Source: Pelagibacterium sp.
Lineage (GTDB): Bacteria > Pseudomonadota > Alphaproteobacteria > Rhizobiales > Devosiaceae
NCBI GenBank assembly: GCA_002723255.1
Contig: PBNW01000008.1
Span: 1-42,979, forward strand
Direction: 5' to 3'
DNA: 42,979 bases
The stretch's first letter is position 1; each line of letters starts with the position of its first letter. Below, one piece after another: positions 31,599 through 40,120 of the stretch. Position numbers and translations under genes: made by a program. Below the pieces are notes generated by a model that was given only the letters and a program-made list of their open reading frames with translations, was not told where the DNA came from and searched no databases.

Positions 31599-32426
31599 AT
31601 GGGCGCCTCGCGCATCGACAAGCGGTTTGAAAAGACGCGGGCCGAAAACCGCCCCGCCTTCGTCTCCTTCATCATGGCGGGCGATCCCGATCCCGAAACC
31701 GCCGACGCCATTCTCGCCGGGCTCCCCGAGGCCGGCGCCGATGTGATCGAGCTGGGCATGCCCTTCTCCGATCCCATGGCCGATGGGGTCGCCATCCAGC
31801 TCGCCGGCCAGCGTGCCCTTGCCGCCGGCATGAGCCTTGAAAAAACCCTCCGGATGGTCGCCCGTTTCCGGGAAAAGGACGATGAAACCCCGATCGTTTT
31901 GATGGGATACTACAATCCCATCTACATCTATGGCGTCGAAAATTTCATTGCCGAAGCGGTCAAATCGGGCGTCGATGGTCTGATCGTCGTCGACCTCCCC
32001 GCCGAGGAGGATGACGAATTGTGCATCCCCGCGATCAAGGCCGGGCTCAACTTCGTCCGCCTGACCACGCCCACAACCGACGCAAACCGCCTGCCCACCG
32101 TGCTCAACAACGCCTCGGGCTTTGTCTATTATGTTTCGATGACCGGCATCACCGGCGCCGAAATCAGCAACCGCGCGGCGGTGGGCGCGGCGGTCAAAGC
32201 CATCAAATCGGTCACCGATCTGCCCGTTGCCGTGGGCTTCGGCATCAAATCGGTCGAGGATGCAGCGCTGATCGGCAAGGACGCCGACGGCGTCGTGGTC
32301 GGTTCCGCACTGGTCTCCGCAATCGAGAAATCGCTCGAAAACGGCCGCGCCAGCCTGGGCACTCCACAGGCTGTTCACAATCTGGTTCGCACGTTGGCGC
32401 AGGGTGCACGCAGCGCCAGAAGCTGA
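31599..32426 (+). CDS. trpA: Tryptophan synthase alpha subunit
   Basis: 275 residues. TIM-barrel enzyme releasing indole from indole-3-glycerol phosphate. The catalytic acids are E51 ([12 protein letters not shown]) and about D62 in [22 protein letters not shown] and [10 protein letters not shown] at the phosphate site are intact. Preceded by GGGAGATTTC. It is separated from trpB by 2.9 kb and so has its own promoter or depends on readthrough past a strong terminator. Confidence 0.96.
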   Translation: MGASRIDKRFEKTRAENRPAFVSFIMAGDPDPETADAILAGLPEAGADVIELGMPFSDPMADGVAIQLAGQRALAAGMSLEKTLRMVARFREKDDETPIVLMGYYNPIYIYGVENFIAEAVKSGVDGLIVVDLPAEEDDELCIPAIKAGLNFVRLTTPTTDANRLPTVLNNASGFVYYVSMTGITGAEISNRAAVGAAVKAIKSVTDLPVAVGFGIKSVEDAALIGKDADGVVVGSALVSAIEKSLENGRASLGTPQAVHNLVRTLAQGARSARS

Positions 32427-32499
32427 TAGTATTGCCACAATTGCTTCCTACATCTTGGGCAGCGCTTTCCGCCCGAATGAAAAGCTGAGACGAGAGAAA

Positions 32500-33492
32500 A
32501 TGAACTGGATCGACAACGTCGTTCGCCCCAAGATTCGCTCCTTCCTCAATCGCCGCGAGGTCGAGGACAATCTGTGGGTCAAATGCCCCGAAACCGGGGA
32601 AATGGTGTTCCATCGCGATCTGGAGGCCAATCAGTGGGTCGTGCCCAATTCGGGCTCCCACATGAAGATCAAGCCAACCGATCGTCTGGGTCACTTTTTT
32701 GACGATGGCCAATACACAACCATCGCCCTGCCCGCGGTCGCCGCCGATCCACTGAAATTCCGCGATACCAAGCGCTACACCGACCGTCTCAAGGAAGCCC
32801 GCAACACCACCGGGCGCGACGATGCGATCGTGGTCGCCACCGGCAAACTCTATGGCCAGGAAGCGGTGGTCACCGTTCAGGATGGCGATTTCATGCTCGG
32901 CTCGCTCGGCATGGCGGCAGGGTCCGCCATCATCACCGGGCTTGAGCTGGCTGTGGAAAAAAAGCTCCCCTTCGTGATCTTCACCGCCTCGGGCGGTGCC
33001 CGCATGCAGGAGGGTATTCTCTCGCTCATGCAGATGCCGCGCACCACGGTTGCCGTGCAGCGCCTGCGCGAAGCGGGTCTGCCCTATATCGTGGTGTTGA
33101 CCAATCCCACCACCGGCGGCGTCACGGCCTCCTATGCCATGCTGGGCGACGTCCAGATCGCCGAACCCGGTGCCCTGATCTGTTTTGCCGGCCCGCGCGT
33201 CATCGAGCAGACCATCCGCGAAAAGCTCCCCAAGGGCTTCCAGCGGTCCGAATATCTCTATGATCATGGCATGGTCGATATGGTCGTCCATCGGCATGAT
33301 CTGCGCTCGACCATCGGTTCGCTGATCGGTCTTTTGACCCGGGCTCCGGTCAACGAGGCCATTCCCGCTGCCCGTGCCGTTGCCGGGGCCGCGGTCGCCA
33401 CCGTCACCACCCGCGACGCCGCACTTGCCGCCGAAAGCGATGGTGACGAAGATTTCCTCGCCAATGCCGCCGTCGCCGGTCACGCCGAATAA
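32500..33492 (+). CDS. accD: Acetyl-CoA carboxylase carboxyltransferase beta subunit
   Basis: 330 residues from ATG 32500 ([12 protein letters not shown]). It transfers the carboxyl group from biotin to acetyl-CoA in fatty-acid synthesis, together with AccA. The crotonase-fold core (GGSLGMAAG-like [40 protein letters not shown]) is complete. The N-terminal four-cysteine zinc ribbon is reduced to a single cysteine (C in [13 protein letters not shown]), with Thr, Val and Ser in the other places. I recall the same loss in rhizobial AccD. It sits between trpA and folC, the usual order. Confidence 0.96.
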   Translation: MNWIDNVVRPKIRSFLNRREVEDNLWVKCPETGEMVFHRDLEANQWVVPNSGSHMKIKPTDRLGHFFDDGQYTTIALPAVAADPLKFRDTKRYTDRLKEARNTTGRDDAIVVATGKLYGQEAVVTVQDGDFMLGSLGMAAGSAIITGLELAVEKKLPFVIFTASGGARMQEGILSLMQMPRTTVAVQRLREAGLPYIVVLTNPTTGGVTASYAMLGDVQIAEPGALICFAGPRVIEQTIREKLPKGFQRSEYLYDHGMVDMVVHRHDLRSTIGSLIGLLTRAPVNEAIPAARAVAGAAVATVTTRDAALAAESDGDEDFLANAAVAGHAE

Positions 33493-33515
33493 ACCTTTGA
33501 ATCGATAGGTCAGCC

Positions 33516-34808
33516 GTGTCCCGCACCGACGCGATCCTCAAGCGGCTGCTCACGCTCCACCCCAAGCTCATCGATCTCGAGCTTGGGCGCACCGAGCGCA
33601 TGCTTGAGGCCATCGGCCGCCCGCAGGACCGCCTGCCGCCGGTCATCCATGTGGCCGGCACCAATGGCAAGGGTTCGACCATAGCCTTCCTGCGCGCCAT
33701 GCTCGAAGCGCAGGGCAAACGTGTCCATGTCTATACCTCCCCCCATCTGGTCGCCTTCCGCGAACGGGTCCGGTTGGCCGGAAAATTCGTTTCCGCCCGG
33801 GCGCTCAACGCCGCGCTCGAAGAATGCGAAGCGGCCAATGGCGGCAGGCCGATAACCTTTTTCGAGATCACCACCGCTGCTGCCTTCCTGTTGTTCTCGC
33901 GCATGCCGGCCGACTACCTGCTGCTCGAAGTGGGGCTCGGGGGGCGCTTCGATTCGACCAACGTCATCGAAAAGCCGCACGGCACCATCATCACCCCCAT
34001 TTCCTCCGATCACACCCAGTTCCTGGGCGAAACCATCGCCGAAATCGCTTCGGCCAAGGCCGGCATCATAAAGCGCGGCGCGCCGCTGGTCGTCGCCCGC
34101 CAGCCCGATGACGCCATGGCAGTGATCGATGCCGAAGCGAAAAAACTTGGCGTTGTCCCCTTTGCCGCCGGGGTCGATTTCGACGGCTTTGCCCAGCGCG
34201 GCAAGCTCGTCTATCAGGATGAGGATGGGCTGCTCGACCTGCCCCTGCCGGCCCTGGCCGGTGCCCATCAGGTCGACAACGCGGCGCTCGCCCTTGCCGC
34301 CATGCGCCATTTCCACCTTGTCCGAAACGAGGATCAGCTCGGCGCAGGGCTGCGCTCGGTGGTCTGGCCGGCCAGGCTGATGCCGCTGCGCGGCGCGCTG
34401 TCGTCCTACCTCGCCGAGGGCCAGGAACTCTGGCTCGATGGCGGCCACAACGCGGCCGGTGCCGGGGTGCTTGCTGCTGCGCTCAAGGACATGAACAAGG
34501 CGCGCCCCGCCCCGCTGGTTCTGGTGTGCGGCATGATGGCCTCAAAGGACGCCGCCAATTTCTTTGCGCCTCTGGCCGATATGGCCAGCCACGTCTTTAC
34601 CGTCCCCATCCCCGGCGAAACCGGCGCCCTGCCGGCCCGCGCGCTTGCCGGTTTCCCCAAAGCCAGGGGTATCGACACCACCATCGCCCGTTCGATCCCC
34701 GCCGCCCTGCAGCGCGCCGCCCATTTCGAAGGCGCCCGCATCGTCATCTGCGGCTCGCTCTATCTGGCCGGGGCCGTGCTCAGGCAGAACAGGACCCCGC
34801 CGGTTTGA
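33516..34808 (+). CDS. folC: Folylpolyglutamate synthase / dihydrofolate synthase
   Basis: 430 residues starting with GTG at 33516. The Mur-ligase ATP loop is GTNGKGST, followed by YTSPHLVAFRERVR and the folate-site stretch LLEVGLGGRFDSTNV. SDHTQFLGETIAEIASAKAGI and DGGHNAAG mark the later conserved blocks. The enzyme adds glutamate to (dihydro)folate or makes dihydrofolate. Directly after accD. The 3' end converges on the gene at 34909. Confidence 0.96.
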   Translation: MSRTDAILKRLLTLHPKLIDLELGRTERMLEAIGRPQDRLPPVIHVAGTNGKGSTIAFLRAMLEAQGKRVHVYTSPHLVAFRERVRLAGKFVSARALNAALEECEAANGGRPITFFEITTAAAFLLFSRMPADYLLLEVGLGGRFDSTNVIEKPHGTIITPISSDHTQFLGETIAEIASAKAGIIKRGAPLVVARQPDDAMAVIDAEAKKLGVVPFAAGVDFDGFAQRGKLVYQDEDGLLDLPLPALAGAHQVDNAALALAAMRHFHLVRNEDQLGAGLRSVVWPARLMPLRGALSSYLAEGQELWLDGGHNAAGAGVLAAALKDMNKARPAPLVLVCGMMASKDAANFFAPLADMASHVFTVPIPGETGALPARALAGFPKARGIDTTIARSIPAALQRAAHFEGARIVICGSLYLAGAVLRQNRTPPV

Positions 34809-34908
34809 AACCGGGCTCTATTCCGGGCTTCGCCGCAAGCGCCATTTAGAGCGTGTCCCGCAAGAGTGGAAACGGCTATGCGGTTCGAACAGGCGACAAA
34901 ACAAGACT

Positions 34909-36021
34909 CTAGGACTCGTCTCCGAAATAGCGTGTCTTAAGCTCAGCGATCAGCCCGCTTTCATGTGCGCCGATCAGTTCCACCGAGAGCTGGCGCGTCA
35001 TCTCGCTGCGCTGGGGCAGTCCAAAGCCATATTTGTCCGGCGCAAAAATCGGGCCGACAACGGATACCGATTGTTGCGGGTTGGTATGCGCGTAATATTC
35101 GAGCACCGGCGCATCTCCGACAATTGCGTCGATCCGACCCGCCACCAGCGCCTCCACGGCCTGATCGATATGGCTGAACGGCCGGATGTTGAGCCCGGCC
35201 TCGAGTGCATAATCCTCCGATACGCTACCCGGCTGGACCCCGACCACCCTGCCGGGCAGGTCTGCCTCGGTATTGATCTGGTTGTTGAGCGAAAGGGTGG
35301 TCATCACGCTCGTCACCGATGAGGTGAGATAGGCCAGAACCGCAATGCCGCAGACCAGCCAGAGCCCCTGCCAGAATCGGCCGGCCCAGCCGAAAAGGTT
35401 CTTGCGCGCCGGCGGTTTGCCCGAAGTCGCAACCGACATGACGGTGTAAAATCCCTCGGCAAGCCCGTCCCTCCAGCGGCGGGGAAAATCCTTGTCGAAG
35501 CGACGGTCGAACAGCGTCACCAGAACCGTGGCGACGATCATGACGACGAGAATCCAGGCATAGGCGCGCAAATGGCCCGATTCGTTGAGTCCCGCGACAA
35601 GATCGAAAAAGCTCCCCCCGGAAAATTCGTCGACCATGATGCGCTGGCCGGCGTCGAACCAGGGATGGGTGAAATCGATCCGCTCGGCCCGTCCCCGCGT
35701 CACGGTAATGTTGGTCACCGCAACGTCCACCTCCCCGGACGCCGTGGCGTCCACCAGGTCGCCGATTGTGTTGAACTCGACATATTCGCTGTCGAGATCG
35801 AGCTGGGAGGCCAGCCACCGCCACAGCTCGATCGCCATGCCGTCAAATTGCCCGTCGGCTTCCATGACAAAGGGCGGGTGCACATAAACGCCCACGGTCA
35901 GGGGCTGGTCTGCTGACGGAACAGGAGTTTGGTCGCTCTGGGCGCCGGCGGGCCCCGTGGCAATCGCGGTCGAAACGGCGACAATCGCGAACAGCGCAGC
36001 GCGCAGGAAAGAAAAAAACAT
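34909..36021 (-). CDS. Ionotropic-glutamate-receptor-like membrane protein (binding domain plus channel-like region)
   Basis: 370 residues from ATG 36021. Signal-like N-terminus (1-28), then the first lobe of a periplasmic amino-acid-binding domain (LTVGVYVHPPF, RAERIDFTHPW). A membrane helix (about 154-171) follows, then a re-entrant-like loop (GLAEGFYTVMSVATSG, 186-201) and a second helix ending AYLTSSVTSVMTTL. The second lobe begins VVGVQPGSVSEDYALEAG. This is the order of GluR0-type bacterial receptors. The loop lacks the TVGYG potassium filter, so ion selectivity is unclear. The alternative is an unusual ABC-transporter binding protein, but a binding domain split by two helices is not an ABC layout. 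Confidence 0.85.
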   Translation of the reverse strand: MFFSFLRAALFAIVAVSTAIATGPAGAQSDQTPVPSADQPLTVGVYVHPPFVMEADGQFDGMAIELWRWLASQLDLDSEYVEFNTIGDLVDATASGEVDVAVTNITVTRGRAERIDFTHPWFDAGQRIMVDEFSGGSFFDLVAGLNESGHLRAYAWILVVMIVATVLVTLFDRRFDKDFPRRWRDGLAEGFYTVMSVATSGKPPARKNLFGWAGRFWQGLWLVCGIAVLAYLTSSVTSVMTTLSLNNQINTEADLPGRVVGVQPGSVSEDYALEAGLNIRPFSHIDQAVEALVAGRIDAIVGDAPVLEYYAHTNPQQSVSVVGPIFAPDKYGFGLPQRSEMTRQLSVELIGAHESGLIAELKTRYFGDES

Positions 36022-36106
36022 AAGGCCCGGTCCCATGCAGTGGTCAAAACAGCACTGCCAGTGAACCCGCAATCGCCCGATTTCACAAGTTTGCCCCGAT
36101 AAACAA

Positions 36107-36136
36107 AACGCCTCCAACCCGAAGGCTGGAGGCGTT
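36107..36136 (-). terminator. Terminator hairpin after trxA
   Basis: AACGCCTCCA (36107-36116) pairs with TGGAGGCGTT (36127-36136) around 10 nt. On the minus strand the stem is followed by TTTTGTTTATC, a U-rich tail, so it ends the minus-strand trxA message. It also argues for the 36021 start of the receptor-like gene, since a longer frame would run through it. Confidence 0.9.
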
Positions 36137-36274
36137 CTGCTGTCTCGCCCAAACGAAAGGAGAGGCGAGAAATCTTGAAACCTTAATGGATCTCAGGACA
36201 GGTCAGGGCTGAGCGAACCGAAGGTCCGCGTCAGCGAAAACCCGCGTTTGCAGCCAGCCCTCATCCGCCAATCC

Positions 36275-36598
36275 CTAGGCGGCGTGGCCTTCGAGCCATT
36301 TGACGAGACCGGCCTTGGGCGTGCCCGCACCGATCTTGATGTCGGCAGCTTCGCCGCCCTTGAACAGGATCATGGTCGGGATCGAGCGCACGCCATACTG
36401 CGCGGCAACACCGGGATTTTCATCGACATTGAGCTTTACGATCTTGACCTTGCCCGCCATCTCGCCCGAAATCTCTTCGAGGATCGGGGCGATCGCCCGG
36501 CAAGGACCGCACCATTCCGCCCAGAAATCAACGAGCACAGGTTCTTTCGAGCCCAGGACTTCCGTGGAGAAATTGGCGTCTGTAACGTGTCCGGTCAT
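36275..36598 (-). CDS. trxA: Thioredoxin
   Basis: 107 residues from ATG 36598, with AAAGG upstream; an earlier in-frame start at 36625 lacks support. The active site is WCGPC in [16 protein letters not shown], and [11 protein letters not shown] holds the cis-proline. It reduces protein disulfides in the cytoplasm. It sits between folC and addA, as in related genomes, and ends at the hairpin at 36107-36136. Confidence 0.97.
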   Translation of the reverse strand: MTGHVTDANFSTEVLGSKEPVLVDFWAEWCGPCRAIAPILEEISGEMAGKVKIVKLNVDENPGVAAQYGVRSIPTMILFKGGEAADIKIGAGTPKAGLVKWLEGHAA

Positions 36599-36706
36599 GG
36601 CACTACCTTTATTGTCAGGCCCCACATATGGACCTTTGAGAATTACGTTGCACTATAGCTAGGCAGAGTCGGGAGCCAGTTCAAGCCTCCCTGTCAGGTG
36701 TCCTTC

Positions 36707-39700
36707 TCACAGCACCGTGACGTCGCCCACAGCCGCATCGAGCAGACCGGCTGGAATGGTCATGAGGCGCGAATTTTCCGTCCACAGGATCGCCGCCTCG
36801 ACCCTCTTTCCCGCAAACAGGCGCTGCGCTGCCAGCCGGTATAGCGCCAACTGGCGCACATACCCCACCGAAACCGCCTCCGGCCCGCCCGGCACCCCCG
36901 CATCGGACTTGTAATCGACCACCAGAACGCTCTCCCCGACCACCAGCCGGTCGATCCGCCCCTCAAGCCGCGCCTCGGACCCGCCCTGCCGCACTTTAAG
37001 CGAGAACGGCACCTCGGCGCGGCTGTCAGCTCCGAACAGACCGGCCAACGCCGGATCGCAAAGGATCGCCAGCCCCCGCGCGGCCACCGGCCCGGCAAGT
37101 TCGGGATCGTCGGGCAAGAGCGTCTGCGCCGCGCTCAGCGCCACGGCCTCGCGCCGCTCCTGAGGTACGGCACTCAAATGCTGCAGTAGCGCGTGCAGCG
37201 CAATGCCCCGCAGCCGCGCCCCGCGTGCATCGAGCAGGCTTTCCGCCGCCGTTTCCAGCCCCGATGGCGCCCAGACCTCATCATGCCGCGACGGGGTGAT
37301 GATCGGCAACGCCGCGCGCCTTTGCGGCGGCCCCAACCTCAGCGGTTGCGTTGAGGCACGCACATCATCGCTCGCCTGCCCACCCGCCCCGTCAGCCGCC
37401 CCCGCCACCGGAAACCGCAACACGTCCCCCCGATGGTCGCAAACCGTAGCGCTCTCCTCGCCCAGAGCGCCCGAAACGGCGCCGAACCAGGTTTCCTCAA
37501 CCTTGGTGCGCCTGTCGAGCGTTCCCGCAATATGGAGCGCCTCCTCGGCCCGCGTCATGCCCACATAAAGATTGCGCCAGTATTCAGCGACATTGCGTTC
37601 TTCGACCTCGGCCCGCAGCGGCCGTGACGCCTCGCAATGGCTGTCCTTGCTCGGAAAATAGAGCAAAAACGCCTCGCCATCACGGGTGCCGAAAAATACG
37701 GCATCGGAGACCGCCCGCGGCTTGGTCGCCGCATCGGCAAGGATCACCACGGGCGCTTCGAGCCCCTTGGCCCCATGCACCGTCATCACCCGCACGCCGC
37801 CCGCTCTGGCCACCAGATCGCGCTTGATCACAATGTCCGAGGCCCGCATCGAAGCGACGAACCCGGTCAGCGATGGCTGGTCTGACGTCTCGTGCTCGAG
37901 GGCAAGATCTAAAAACTCGGCGATCACCTCGTCCACTTCCTCGCCCAGCCGTGCGTGAAACTGTTTCAGCCCGCCCTGCCCGTACAGCACATGCGCGAAA
38001 AACTCGTACGGCCGATCAAAATCGAGTCGCTGCCGCAGCCCGCTCAAGCGCTCATATGCGGCCTGCGCGGCCTCCATCCCGCTCGCGCCCAGCCGCTCAT
38101 AAAGGCTCGCCTTCCCCCGCCCATGCGCCAGCGTGAACAATTGCTCCTCGGAAATCGCAAACAGCGGCGAGCGCAAGACCGCCGCCAGCGTCAGATCGTC
38201 GGCCGGATTGAGCAGGAAATCGGCAAGCCCCAACAGATCGTCGATGGCGATATGGGCCGAAACCGGCAACCGGTCGGCGCCTGGGCTGGCGATATTGCGC
38301 TGTTTGAGCGCCCGCACGATCTCGGGAAAAATCCCCTTGCGCTTCTGGACGAGGATCAAAATATCCTCGGGCCGCATCGCCCGCCCCCCCGGCCCGATCG
38401 GCGCCCGGCTTTCGATCCAGCCGGCAATCGTATCGGCAATCCGGTTCGCCAATTGTTTTGGCGCCGCCGCAAGGCTTTCCACCGGCTCGGTCGGCCAGGC
38501 TTGCGGGATCTCCGGGCTGTCGGGATTTTCGATCACCGGCCAGATTTCGATCCGCCCGCCCTTCCGCGTCCGCGCCGGCTCATGCCGGATGGTTTCGGCC
38601 AGAAGCGATGCTGCGATATCGGGCCGGCCAAACACCTTGTCCACACCGATAAGGATTTCCCCCAGCGTGCGAAAACTTGTTTCCAGCGTCTCTCCGTACC
38701 AGATGCGCCCCGCCGCCCTGGCTGCCGCCGCCAGCGCGCGTCCCTTGTCCAGAAACAGTTTTGGCTCGGCCCCCTGAAACGAATAGATCGATTGCTTGGG
38801 GTCGCCCACCGCAAAGATCGTCTTGGGCCTTTGCGCTGCCCCCGCTCCGGAAAAATAATCGTCGACCAGCGCATCGATCACCGCCCATTGCTCGGGATTG
38901 GTGTCCTGGCTTTCATCGACAAGGATATGGTCGATCCCCGCATCGAGCTTGTAGCGCACCCATTCGCCCATGCCCCTGTCGCCCAGCAACGCCGCCGTGC
39001 GCGCCACCAGATCGTCGAAATCCATAAGCGAGCGGGCCCGCTTCTGCGTCTCGTAGCGTTTCAGGATTGCCGCGAGAACCCTTGTGAGCGCCGCGCTGTT
39101 TTCGGCGATGGTCAGGGCCTTGGATTTTTCGAACAGCCCTTCGAGCCGTTCCGCCTCGGCCGTCAGCCGCTCGGCCAGTTCGGGCATGACCGTGACAATG
39201 GCTTTGGCCGGGAACCCACGCTTGGGCGCCGTCCCTGCTGCGGTGAGATAGGCGGCGAAAAGCTGGCTGGCGGTTGGGGCCGCCCGGTCGATCCGCCCCA
39301 GCTTGTCCTCGAACCCGGCCCGCTTGGCGACGCCGGGCGGTGTCAGCGACCAGATCACGGGAAATTCGCCCGTCGAAACCAGCATCCCATCCACAACCTG
39401 GCGATTGAACGCTTCGATTGTCTCGCCCGCGCCCAGCCCCATGCTGGCCCGCATCGCTCCAATCGCCCGCTCGGGATCGGCAAGGATCGGACCCAGCTTG
39501 CGGTTGTTGGCAAGGCATTGGCCAATCGCGGTTTCGATCTGGCTGTCGCTGAGCGCATCGAACAGCGCCCGCACCGCCGCGCCCACCGGCCCTTCGGCCT
39601 TGAGCCCTTCGGCGATCACCCCCTCGCGCGCCTCGCGCAACAGCGCCGTGGCGTCCGCGTCCTCGATGACCGTGAAATTGACCGGCACGCCGGCCTCGCG

Positions 39701-40120
39701 CGGAAAGCGCTGCAGCACAGCCTCGCAAAAGGCGTGGATGGTGTTGATCTTGAGCCCGCCCGGCGTATCGAGCGCATGGGCGAAAAGGCTCCGTGCCCTA
39801 AGCTTTTCGGCCTCCGACGGGCGGTAATCCAAAAGCTTGAACAAATCTTCTTCCAGCCCGGCCTCGCCGGCCCGCGCCCACCCCGCCAGAATCCCCGTCA
39901 CCCGGTGCCGCATTTCGGCCGCCGCCGCCTTGGTATAGGTCAGGCACAGGATTGCCTCGGGCTGCGCCCCGTCCAGCAACAGCCGCAGTACCCGGCGCGA
40001 GAGCACATAGGTCTTGCCCGACCCCGCATTGGCCGAAACCCAGGCATTGGCCCGCGGCTCGGCCACCCGCGCCTGCTTGGCATTGGTATCGGGCGGGACG
40101 CGAAGGATTTCTTGGCTCAT
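36707..40120 (-). CDS. addA: Double-strand break repair helicase-nuclease AddA
   Basis: 1137 residues from ATG 40120. UvrD-like helicase with Walker A ANAGSGKTYV (residues 31-40), Walker B/DExQ motif VDESQDTNPEQW and helicase motif VMTVHGAKGLEAPVV. The C-terminal PD-(D/E)xK nuclease has EGRIDRLVVGESVLVVDYKS. With AddB it resects double-strand breaks and loads recombinase at recombination hotspots, replacing RecBCD in alphaproteobacteria. Its start overlaps the addB stop (ATGA), so the two are coupled. The long frames on the opposite strand are shadows. Confidence 0.97.
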   Translation of the reverse strand: MSQEILRVPPDTNAKQARVAEPRANAWVSANAGSGKTYVLSRRVLRLLLDGAQPEAILCLTYTKAAAAEMRHRVTGILAGWARAGEAGLEEDLFKLLDYRPSEAEKLRARSLFAHALDTPGGLKINTIHAFCEAVLQRFPREAGVPVNFTVIEDADATALLREAREGVIAEGLKAEGPVGAAVRALFDALSDSQIETAIGQCLANNRKLGPILADPERAIGAMRASMGLGAGETIEAFNRQVVDGMLVSTGEFPVIWSLTPPGVAKRAGFEDKLGRIDRAAPTASQLFAAYLTAAGTAPKRGFPAKAIVTVMPELAERLTAEAERLEGLFEKSKALTIAENSAALTRVLAAILKRYETQKRARSLMDFDDLVARTAALLGDRGMGEWVRYKLDAGIDHILVDESQDTNPEQWAVIDALVDDYFSGAGAAQRPKTIFAVGDPKQSIYSFQGAEPKLFLDKGRALAAAARAAGRIWYGETLETSFRTLGEILIGVDKVFGRPDIAASLLAETIRHEPARTRKGGRIEIWPVIENPDSPEIPQAWPTEPVESLAAAPKQLANRIADTIAGWIESRAPIGPGGRAMRPEDILILVQKRKGIFPEIVRALKQRNIASPGADRLPVSAHIAIDDLLGLADFLLNPADDLTLAAVLRSPLFAISEEQLFTLAHGRGKASLYERLGASGMEAAQAAYERLSGLRQRLDFDRPYEFFAHVLYGQGGLKQFHARLGEEVDEVIAEFLDLALEHETSDQPSLTGFVASMRASDIVIKRDLVARAGGVRVMTVHGAKGLEAPVVILADAATKPRAVSDAVFFGTRDGEAFLLYFPSKDSHCEASRPLRAEVEERNVAEYWRNLYVGMTRAEEALHIAGTLDRRTKVEETWFGAVSGALGEESATVCDHRGDVLRFPVAGAADGAGGQASDDVRASTQPLRLGPPQRRAALPIITPSRHDEVWAPSGLETAAESLLDARGARLRGIALHALLQHLSAVPQERREAVALSAAQTLLPDDPELAGPVAARGLAILCDPALAGLFGADSRAEVPFSLKVRQGGSEARLEGRIDRLVVGESVLVVDYKSDAGVPGGPEAVSVGYVRQLALYRLAAQRLFAGKRVEAAILWTENSRLMTIPAGLLDAAVGDVTVL

